Below are positions 55,767 to 64,000 of a stretch of DNA of 64,000 nt, one piece after another. A program made the translations under genes and the position numbers. The number at the start of each line of letters is the position of its first letter. Within the stretch, counting starts at the first letter, position 1. This DNA is from Fragilaria crotonensis (Eukaryota > Bacillariophyta > Fragilariophyceae > Fragilariales > Fragilariaceae). The DNA lies in the NCBI GenBank assembly GCA_022925895.1, contig JAKSYS010000035.1, forward strand, positions 122,065 through 186,064, given 5' to 3'. The notes beneath the pieces were generated by a model that saw only the letters and a program-made list of their open reading frames with translations, ran no database searches and was not told the DNA's origin.

Positions 55767-57047
55767 TCACGACTCCAACGAACCTCGTTTGGTGGCTCTC
55801 ATCTTCGCAAGAGTCTCTTCCAATAACTTATCAGATTTAATGCGGTCTTCTTCACTAGCGAACTCTTGAGATACTAATCCCGAAATGAAATTTCTTCCCT
55901 TCTCCCGACACGCATCCCTTACCTGAGAATGGATCAATTCTCCAAAGCTGCTCACACCACGCACAACTGCATCACAAGTCTTGGCGATCTCAAAGGTCCC
56001 GAGAATCGCAATCACCTCATCTTTGGGTGTTGGAGCAGTAATATGATACATAAATGTGGCGTCTCTACCTCGTCGTCGCGTCCGGTTGACCCAGTGCCAG
56101 TTGATATGCGAATGGAATTCCACTGCTTCGTCAATTGCATTGGCGTCGTCGGTGAGCAAAAGTATGTTGGATCCCGGTTGACGACGTTCGTTCGGGAGTT
56201 GGTCGAGATATGTAGAGATTGGATGATATCCTCGACTTCGTTTACCTGCAGGCATCGATTCTTGATGAATAACATCACCTCTCCGCACGTGTATGACGGT
56301 GCATGATTCATTTGACGGAAAAGGGGGCCTTTGATCCTCCACAAAAGTCACAACAGCTCGACGAACCCATTGTTGGCCTCGAGTGAGATATTGATAAACC
56401 CACGGCCATGTTTCCCCATCGACTTCATGAAAGCTCGTGTCAACGTCGTAAGTATGCGAGCGATTGGTAGGGCATTTTGTGATTGGGAGGAAGTAGCAAT
56501 CAATGTCTTTAGAGGGACAAGTCGCACTAGTGCCATCATGATTGGCACCATATTGCCATACCATTGTCGCTGGTTTCAAAGGGTTGGGAACGAAAATCAT
56601 CGGCTTCTTCGCCAACAAGGCTATCAACAAACCTTTTCCCAAACCGTTAAAATCGGCACCCCATCCTGAGCTTCTCAAAAGTCGCGGGAGCACCGCATTA
56701 CATTTGTTGTGAAACTGATTCCTGTGCAATCGTCGAAGAAAACGCAACTTCACAGGATTCGCTTCTTTCTGGAAGCATTGATGAGTAGTGTTTTGCTGCT
56801 CAATGACGAATCCAGGATGGTGCGACCACCATTTGTCAACATCAAAATCATCCTGGTCCCACTCAACGCAAAAGTGATCCATGCGGGGGCTTGCCGAGGG
56901 AGGCGCTCTGTGCAAATTAGCCATACCAATTTCTTGGTCAAGGCGTGTCATAGGCGCAGGCTTTACCATCAGCTGCATTAGGATGCACATCGACATACAT
57001 GCGACGAATGCTACTTTAGTATGCTTGCGCATTGTCATGACAGACAT
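55767..57047 (-). CDS. Fucosyltransferase-like type II Golgi membrane protein
   Basis: 426 residues if it starts at the first of three clustered ATGs at 57047 (others 57038 and 57032); the frame is open to ATG 57233. A short basic tail (RKHTK) precedes one helix VAFVACMSMCILMQLMV, then a lumenal domain. SSGWGADFNGLGKGLLIALL is an early nucleotide-sugar strand. CTVIHVRRGDVIHQ is the HxRRGD motif of alpha-1,6-fucosyltransferase/NodZ-type folds, ILLLTDDANAIDEA the second motif, and VVRGVSSFGELIHSQ the third (SxxGxxI). NRS, NES and NRT are glycosylation sequons. Expected to transfer fucose from GDP-Fuc in the Golgi; acceptor unknown. A copia element inserted about 200 bp upstream (LTR ends at 57250). 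Confidence 0.75.
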   Translation of the reverse strand: MSVMTMRKHTKVAFVACMSMCILMQLMVKPAPMTRLDQEIGMANLHRAPPSASPRMDHFCVEWDQDDFDVDKWWSHHPGFVIEQQNTTHQCFQKEANPVKLRFLRRLHRNQFHNKCNAVLPRLLRSSGWGADFNGLGKGLLIALLAKKPMIFVPNPLKPATMVWQYGANHDGTSATCPSKDIDCYFLPITKCPTNRSHTYDVDTSFHEVDGETWPWVYQYLTRGQQWVRRAVVTFVEDQRPPFPSNESCTVIHVRRGDVIHQESMPAGKRSRGYHPISTYLDQLPNERRQPGSNILLLTDDANAIDEAVEFHSHINWHWVNRTRRRGRDATFMYHITAPTPKDEVIAILGTFEIAKTCDAVVRGVSSFGELIHSQVRDACREKGRNFISGLVSQEFASEEDRIKSDKLLEETLAKMRATKRGSLES

Positions 57048-57249
57048 TGACAACCATCTAAAACAAAAGGTACTAAGCCTTGTGGTTACTACCAATATCG
57101 AGGTTTTCAGCAAATTGAGTTTACTGGATGAAGCGGAGTTGCTTTGCGAGGCTCGTGCCTCGAAACCATCAGTATGTGTGTTGTTGCAGTGGCTGTCTCG
57201 CCTTTGTCGGGAAGGAAATGCTACGATATGCATATGCAAGCTACCTGGT

Positions 57250-57394
57250 TGAGTAAAAGTGCATGTGCTAGGATGTTACGATGACGGTACACCCGTACGA
57301 CGGTAGTTTGTATGGGACGATAACCCTTTAGTCGCTCACTAATTTCGATTAGCAATACGTTACGCCTTCGACTTCGTCCGATCATATTCAATCA
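57250..57394 (+). repeat. Left LTR, 145 bp
   Basis: TG...CA ends, identical to 63671-63815. Includes a palindromic cggtacacccgtacgacggt block. Unusually short for an LTR. Confidence 0.9.
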
Positions 57395-57918
57395 GTTTAT
57401 CAGACCCATCGCACCAATCACGACCATTGGAAGCGACGGGATTGCCATCGCGACGTCATTGTCGTGAGCCACGAAGAGGGCGGCTCGGGCCGACTTTCCA
57501 CCCCATTCCTTCGCCTCACTCTGACACTAGACACATGGTGCCGGCTTGGATTATGCCGCAAAATAGTATCCTCATCAGTGACCCATAGTGTGATGATGGA
57601 TCACATGGCCTCGGTGAGGCGTCCATTGTGTTTCATTCCATGGATGCAACCTGACACCTGGACATTAGTCACGGTCAAATTGGGAATCGACTACCCAACG
57701 AATCAACAGCCCGAAATTATCCATCCCGGGTTTTCCCCAACGCAAGATGGGACCGGTTCAACGGAACACAACGGAATATATAATTTCCAAGAGTACAATA
57801 ACTGCACGTAGCACGGGTCAACGCATGCGCTCCGTTGAGATAAGAGCGACTCATGCGCCCCATCCACACAATCTTTCGATCTCGTCCGACCGGAAATCTT
57901 TAAAGGAAAACGAACACC

Positions 57919-59250
57919 ATGAACAACGCCGTTATGCGTGCGACTTTAACCCGTATCGGCTTCTCCGAGGCCGCGGCTCAAGCGATAGTCGAGGATCAGG
58001 GCATCGATTCTCTCGATGAGATCAAGTTGATGACTGACATCGAGATAGAGAGCTTGTGCAACATTGTCCGGCGACCTGGAGGGACCATTCCCGCCATCGG
58101 TGGAGCGCCAGGGGCCGCTGCTATACAGAACCCTGGTGTTTCGGTCAACCAACGCGCAGAGGGACACCTGAAGCTCTTGTCGTTCTATCTACGTCATCAA
58201 GCGCGTGTGAGCCGCACCGTCACTGCAGCCGACATCACACTCAAAACCATTCGCTCCGTTCGCGACCTGCGCGAATTCGAGTCGACGTACAAGGCTCCTA
58301 CGGAAACACCCACGATCAACGCTAAGGATTGGCCTAAGACCATGGAGTCAATCGAGGAATACCTTCGTTCATACCTCGGGGAACGAAAGATACCCTTGGC
58401 GTACGTGATTCGTAAGAATGACGCCGTACCTGAAGACGACGTAGGGGGAGCCGTATATCCCACGATACAGGATGAGATGATAGCGAGAGCCCCGCATTAC
58501 ACGTTGAATGCGGCCAATATGAGGATTTCGGATCCCACTTATCTCGTTAACCGGGAGAAAGTGTGGGATATCATCTCGAAGATCACGAGGGAACACTCTT
58601 GCTGGACGTATGTTAAACCCGCTCAACGTACACGTGACGGCAGGATGGCTTTCCTCAGCCTTTACCAGCACTTCCTGGGGCCAAACAATGTCGACAACAT
58701 GGCGACGCTTGCAGAGGACAAGCTCAAGAATACCGTTTACAACGGCGAGCAGCGTCGTTGGGATTTTGAGCGCTACGTAAACGTTCATAAGCAGCAGCAC
58801 TCCATAATGGAGGGTCTGATCGAACACGGGTACACCGGAATCGACCCACGCTCCAAGGTCCGATTCCTGTTGGACGGCATCAAGACCGACAAGTTTGACG
58901 CCGTCAAGACCCGAATCATGTCCGACGAGAGCTTCGCAGTGACTTTGACGCCTGCGTTACCCTTTACCAGGACTACATCCGACAGACCTCGAAGTCGAAA
59001 GTAAGTGCGAACACGGTGAACATATCCGAGGTGAAGACGCACGGCAACAAACGCAAGGCGGGGCGATTGAAGACCGTTATTACACCAAGGAGGAGTACAA
59101 CGATTTAACCCCGACCAGAAGAAAGAACTCGCAGCCAAGCGTCTCAAGCGAGGTCACAAGCCAGGTGCAAAGGACAGCAAGGTTAAGGGACTGGCGGCAG
59201 CGGTACAAAGCAGAGCAACAAGGATGTCATCAAGAACCTCAAGGCCGTGA
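57919..59250 (+). pseudogene. Copia gag-like protein, frameshifted
   Basis: ATG 57919. MNNAVMRATLTRIGFSEAAA and IDSLDEIKLMTDIEIESLC form a SAM-like small helical start typical of diatom copia gag. HYTLNAANM and HKQQHSIMEGLIEHGYTGI lie in the capsid part, with VRFLLDGIKTDKFDAVK. The frame ends artificially at 59004; the adjacent frame from 58945 continues SDFDACVTLYQDYIRQTSK and KVSANTVNISEVKTHGNKRK, then basic KRLKRGHKPG and KVKGLAA pieces. No zinc knuckle seen. Confidence 0.65.
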
Positions 59251-59439
59251 ACCGCCAGGTCTCTCAACTCGCAAAACAAATGGGCAAGACTGGCGTCAAC
59301 GACGATGACACCGATAGCTCAACCAACTCTGGGTCGGCCTCTAACAATGAGAAAGAGAGGGCACATCCAATCGCAAGAATCCTTCCTGACCCGTCAGAAA
59401 CGAATTTCGACCCAGGAGTCCAAGTGACGATGCGTTGCA

Positions 59440-60117
59440 ATGAGCATCTTTCGCACGCTCGGATCCTTGGATGTGACTGTTGAAGAATCTCGAACGGATC
59501 TAGACTCACACGCTGACCAGTGTGCAGTCGGTCATAATTCTTTAATAGTACATGACTACGATCGCCCGATAAACGTTTCTGGCTATGACCCAGCGGGCCC
59601 TATTGCCAAAGACATGCGTACGGTGTCTGCAGCACTAGCGTACGATGACCCGCTCAGCGGTGCAACTGTTATACTACTGGTCCATCAGGCGATCTACATA
59701 CCGGAATTGAGTCACAACCTACTGTCACCTATGCAAGTTCGTATTAATGACGTGATTATAAACGAGACGCCTCGTTTCCTCACTGAAAACCCCGACGAAT
59801 TCACGCATTCCATACTCATTCCGGAACCCGACATGGATCGCCCTTACGTAATTCCCTCGGACTTCATGGAGTCACCTCTACATTCCCAACCCGCAAACCG
59901 ACAACGGAGGAATACGAAACCCTTCCTCACTTGTGTCTCACAAGCGCCGACCCACCGTACGATCCGCACGACCCAGCATTCGCTTCACAAGAACATGCGA
60001 TCACCGCATCTGTGTGGAATCCAGGGGACCGTATTGGGGCCGCTCCGTCTCGACGGCTCTGTTCAGCATCCCACACCCATGCTGTGGCGAAGGCAAAGGC
60101 AATTGTCGATGGATTGA
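59440..60117 (+). pseudogene. Copia aspartic protease region
   Basis: LDSHADQCAVG near 59510 is the active-site loop in the form seen in diatom copia elements (D-S-H-A-D in place of D-S/T-G). YIPELSHNLLSPMQVRIN is the late protease block. The frame leaves coding phase near 59935, where the integrase continues in another frame. Confidence 0.6.
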
Positions 60118-60900
60118 TGCGGCAACGTTGTCGCTCAAACAAATCTCTGTCACACATGATGACGCACTGTTAGCGCAATCGTTGTCTGTATTACAGAAAC
60201 ACGGGACAGGTGTTGGGAAGCAATATACACCAGAGCAACTTGCCTCAAATTGGGGTATTGACCTGACGACTGCGCGTCGGACCATTGACGTCACTACGCA
60301 ACGAGGCGTGAGGACGGTACTTCATCCGACATTGTCCAGGCGTTTCAGGACAAATGACCGTCAATTGCGATATCGCAGACTAGCGATTGACTGTTTCACT
60401 GATACCCTTATCTCCAACACTGTTTCCCGCCGCAACAACAAGTATGCGCAAATTTTTGCAACGTCCGACGGGTGGTGCCGTGCTTACCCAATGTCTAAAA
60501 AGTCGATGGCTCATGAGGGGTTATCGCTCCTTTTCCAAAGAGAGGGTGTCCCCAACACCATCATCATGGACGGCGCACGCGAACAGACGATGGGCCTATT
60601 CCGGAAAAAGTGCCGCGAAGTGAGCGTTCACGTGAAGCAAACTGAACCACACTCCCTGGTCAAACGCAGCGGAAGCCGCAATCAGAGAACTGAAGAAAGG
60701 CGTGGGTAGACAGATGGTTAGGTCAAGGGCTCCGAAGCGGCTGTGGGATGACTGCTTGGAGCGTGAGGCGTACGTCAGGTCGTTTACCGCGCACGAGATC
60801 TTCAGATTGAGTGGGCAGGTGCCCGAAACAATTGTGTGGAGAAACAGCCGACATTTCACCTCTTGCCCAATTCAAATGGTATGAGTGGGTAATGTTTCGC
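60117..60900 (+). pseudogene. Copia integrase core, frame broken
   Basis: KQYTPEQLASNWGIDLTTAR and TTQRGVRTVLHP precede RYRRLAIDCFTDTL (first catalytic Asp) and NTIIMDGAREQTMGLFRKKC (second). The Glu block AAEAAIRELKKG is in the next frame near 60670. LWDDCLEREAYVRSFTAHEI follows. At least two frame changes between 60640 and 60860. Confidence 0.7.
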
Positions 60901-62727
60901 GATACGTCCGTTACCTACCCTGACGATGCCTTGGTGCTCGGACGCGACCTGGGACCGGCCATTGACATCGGTCCGGCGATGACAAGGAAAATCCTCAAGG
61001 CGAACGGCCAAGTGGTATACAGATCGACAGTTAGGTCGTTGACGCCTGATGAGATGGCCGATACAACTGCAAAGGCAGCTCGCGACAAGTTCACCGAGTC
61101 CGTGAACGCAGCGTTGGGAGAGGCCTTCAAATACGAAGACTTCGTTAACGATCCAGAACTCGAGGCGTTTGACACCCCTATATATGACGAGTACGACGAC
61201 GATGTTGACGGGAAGGGCCCTGAGGTGCCCGACGAACTTGAGGATGACGTTGACACCTACGATCAATATGTGGGGGCCGAAGTAGCGTTACCGATTGGTG
61301 GCAACATGATGAATGCCAAGGTCAGGGGACGAAAGCGCTCTGCAGATGGCAGCGTCCGCGGTCGTGCGAATACGAACCCAATACTCGACACTCGTACATA
61401 CGAGGTTGAATTTTCTGACGGTCAAACTGCTGAAGTGACGGCGAATGTCATTGCGCAGAATATGTACGCAATGTGCGACGAAGAGGGAAATCAATTCCTT
61501 CTGCTGGCTGGCATTGTTGACCATCGGAAAGACGAGAGCGCGATCTCACGGGCCGACATGTATATTCGAAAAGGGTCAAACACACACATCCGGAAATCGA
61601 CTCGAGGATGGCGTTTATGTGTTGAATGGAAGGATGGTACTACCTCATGGGAGAGGCTAGCCGACTTGAAGGAGTCAAACCCAGTGGAGGTGGCCGACTA
61701 TGCCATATCTAGAGGTATCGACCAAGAGCCTGCATTCGCTTGGTGGGTTCCGCATACGATCCACCGCCGCAACCGCATTATCGCGGCAGTGAATAATCGT
61801 TATCATAAACGTACACATAAGTTTGGCATCGAGATACCAAAGAGCTTCTCCGACTGTGTCAGGATTGATAACGAGAACGGGAACACGCTATGGCAGGATG
61901 CGGTCAGGAAGGAGATGTCAAAAGTTCAGGTGGCCTTTCAGATCCTGGAAGATGGGGCTGACCCGCCGCCGACATATCAAGAGATACGTTGTCACCTTGT
62001 CTTCGACGTAAAAATGGAGGACTTTCAACGTAAAGCCCGGTTGGTGGCAGGTGGCCACATGACTGCTACACCGCCGGCGTCAGTGACATATGCGACTGTT
62101 GTGTCACGGGAATCCGTTCGAATTGCTCTAACGTTAGCGGCTTTAAATGACCTCGAGGTCAAGACCGCTGATATTGAGAACGCTTATCTTACTGCACCCG
62201 TCGGTGAGAAGATTTGGTGCGTCCTTGGTCCCGAGTTTGGGGACGACGCAGGCAAGAAATCGATCATCGTTCGCGCTTTGTATGGTCTGAAGTCCGCAGG
62301 AGCGTCTTTTCGGAATCACCTGGCCGATTGCATGCGACACTTGGGCTGGCAGTCGTGCGTCGCAGATCAGGATCTGTGGATGAAGCCAGAGACCCGCCCT
62401 GACGACGGATACAAGTACTATGCGTACTGTCTCCTATACGTGGATGACATCCTAGTAGTGCATCATGACGGCATACGGTCACTGAAAGAAATAGACCATT
62501 TCTTTAAGACCAAACCGGGGTCAATGCGAGATCCCGAGTTTTATCTGGGTGCGAAACTCAGACAAGTCACGTTGCCGAATGGAGTACATGCGTGGGCAAT
62601 GAGTCCCAGCAAATACATTCAAGCGGCAGTAACCAACGTCAAGGATTACCATCGCCGAATGTACCCGTCGAGACAGTGGTCCAAAGAACTAGTGGACCAT
62701 TCCCGTTGGATTACTCGCCAGAGTTAG
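60855..62727 (+). CDS. Copia chromodomain-like segment and reverse transcriptase
   Basis: An open frame of more than 600 codons. It starts in the integrase C-terminal region (LAQFKWYEWVMFRDTSVTYP), then an acidic linker (EYDDDVDGKGPEVPDELEDD). RGWRLCVEWKDGTTSWERL is a chromodomain-like module, as in diatom CoDi elements, that may target insertion. The copia RT follows: DAVRKEMSKVQVAFQIL, VKTADIENAYLTAPVGEKIW (catalytic Asp), RALYGLKSAGASFRNHLAD and CLLYVDDILVVHHDG with the YVDD box. The frame breaks at 62727 and RNase H continues in the frame starting at 62592. Confidence 0.85.
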
Positions 62728-63536
62728 ACGTCACGCCTGTCCTTGACGCACAAGCATCGAGCTTCTACCAAACACAAATTGGCGTGTTACGTTGGTGCGT
62801 CGAACTGTGCCGTATTGACGTGATAACGGAAGTCTCTGAGTTGGCATCACATTTGATTATGCCGCGTGAAGGTCATCTTGAGGCTGTGTTCCACCTCTTC
62901 AACTATTTAGAGAAACGACACAACGCTCGCATTGTTTTGATCCCTCGTACCCGAACGTGGACATGTCGGTGTTTATGGAGTGTGACTGGAAGGCTATGTA
63001 TGGCGATGTTACCGAAGCACTTCCCTAACGCTCCCGAACCACGCGGTAAGGATGTTGACCTACGACTGTACGTGGACTCTGATCACGCTGGGGACAAACG
63101 TGTACGTCGCTCGCGTACGGGATTCCTCATATACCTGAACATGGCTCCAATTACGTGGTTCTCCAAAAGCAGTCAACGATTGAGACAAGTGTTTTCGGAG
63201 CAGAGTTTGTGGCTATGAAACAGGGGATGGAGACCCTACGGGGCATTCGATACAAATTACGTATGATGGGCGTCGCGATATCGGGCCCCTCATATATATG
63301 GCGACAATATGTCGGTGATCCATAATACACAGCGACCAGAATCCGTACTCAAGAAGAAATCGAATTCGGTGTGTTATCACGCAGTCAGAGAAGCCGTGGC
63401 AATGGGAGAGTGTCTAACCGGTCATATATCAACGCATGATAACCCGGCAGACATATGCACCAAAATCATACCGGGTGGACAGAAGCGCGACCATCTCGTT
63501 GGTATGATCTTATACGACTTGACTGATCATCGGTGA
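62628..63536 (+). pseudogene. Copia RNase H domain, frame broken
   Basis: YQTQIGVLRWCVELCRIDV is the connection block. DLRLYVDSDHAGDKRVRRSR gives the first RNase H Asp. After a frame change near 63175, VFGAEFVAMKQGMETLRGI gives the Glu and IYGDNMSVIHNTQRPESVLK the second Asp. HISTHDNPADICTKIIPGGQ is the standard copia C-terminal block, with stop at 63536. Confidence 0.75.
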
Positions 63537-63670
63537 CCCCTCTCTGAGGTTTGCAGGTTACTTGGGTTTCCTTTCCACCTTCTAGTGGATAAATACCACC
63601 ATGATCCAGTTCCTTTTGCACGATACGACGACCTACATAGATTGCAACTCAATCTCTAGCTCGAGGGGAC

Positions 63671-63815
63671 TGAGTAAAAGTGCATGTGCTAGGATGTTAC
63701 GATGACGGTACACCCGTACGACGGTAGTTTGTATGGGACGATAACCCTTTAGTCGCTCACTAATTTCGATTAGCAATACGTTACGCCTTCGACTTCGTCC
63801 GATCATATTCAATCA
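63671..63815 (+). repeat. Right LTR, 145 bp
   Basis: Identical to 57250-57394; preceded by a purine-rich polypurine tract candidate and followed by the TGGT duplication. Confidence 0.9.
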
Positions 63816-63961
63816 TGGTACAAGAGCCTTCCTCCTTGAGGATGCAAGACCTGATTCTACCTGGTACTTGTAGCACGTGGTTGATGCACAAAGTGCAACA
63901 AGTATTCGATGACACGCTATGCATATACTTTTATACATGTATGACATACTCCTTGTACTCC

Positions 63962-64000
63962 GATAACACATGACACATGACACATGAACACATGAACACA
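63962..64000. repeat. Short tandem repeat, CACATGA units
   Basis: acacatgacacatgacacat and further gaacacatgaacac units run to the window end. Simple microsatellite-like repeat. Confidence 0.8.

Larger units (their letters stand above)
57250..63815 (+). mobile_element. Ty1/copia LTR retrotransposon (CoDi-like), 6.6 kb
   Basis: Two LTRs of 145 bp (57250-57394 and 63671-63815) start TGAGTAAAAG, end ATTCAATCA and are identical by eye. Flanks are TGGT on both sides (57246-57249 and 63816-63819), a 4-bp target duplication. A possible primer site TTATCAGA follows the left LTR at 57397, and a purine run GAGGGGA precedes the right LTR. Domain order is gag, protease, integrase, chromodomain-like, RT, RNase H, the copia order. 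Identical LTRs mean recent insertion, yet the coding frame changes at least five times. Confidence 0.9.

Noticed and set aside
1-64000. CRISPR arrays, rRNA genes or bacterial operons
   Set aside because: No regularly spaced short repeats of that type, no rRNA sequence; the introns and eukaryotic gene families argue against a prokaryotic source.

Overview
The window looks like nuclear DNA from a diatom, most likely pennate. The evidence is: genes with few, short introns (75 to 144 bp); several predicted proteins whose N-termini combine a signal peptide with a Phe-containing junction (AFQAP, TQAFV, SIAFS, DAFLT) like the diatom ASAFAP plastid-import motif; a Ty1/copia element with the integrase, chromodomain-like segment and RT arrangement seen in diatom CoDi elements; and a delta-12 type desaturase. 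The species cannot be named from the sequence alone.

Layout. Positions 1 to about 21,300 are a transposon graveyard. A KDZ/Plavaka-like DNA transposase (minus strand, broken) faces a plus-strand gene, also broken, that resembles a 2-oxoglutarate/Fe(II) dioxygenase. Next is a non-LTR retrotransposon of about 6 kb, bounded by a 12-bp target duplication (5285-5296 and 16283-16294). It carries two nested insertions: a second KDZ-like DNA transposon with 22-bp terminal inverted repeats (5780-9442) and a 5'-truncated relative in inverse orientation (10706-12044, 18-bp target duplication). After it come about 5 kb of decayed sequence ending in a Tc1/mariner-like transposase remnant.

Positions 22,666 to about 47,800 are the gene-rich core. 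They hold an RRM protein, a PP6-type phosphatase, a METTL21-like methyltransferase, a secreted or plastid coiled-coil protein, a fatty acid desaturase, a LIN1/CD2BP2 GYF protein, two tandem paralogous plastid-type proteins, a nitronate monooxygenase-like enzyme, a large BSD-like acidic membrane protein, a coiled-coil protein and small proteins. A Harbinger-like MITE (43063-43835), a four-unit tandem repeat (47796-48740) and a piggyBac-like non-autonomous element (48969-50348, TTAA flanks) lie within or next to this stretch.

Positions 52,994 to 57,047 carry an Mpv17-family protein, a GNAT acetyltransferase and a fucosyltransferase-like type II membrane protein. A 6.6-kb Ty1/copia element with identical 145-bp LTRs (57250-63815) sits just upstream of the last gene.

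The host genes are housekeeping or organellar and show no operon-like linkage. Two broad patterns stand out. GTAC-cored near-palindromes recur in the intergenic DNA, and single-base frame breaks occur in several otherwise well-conserved genes, which suggests residual sequence indels.
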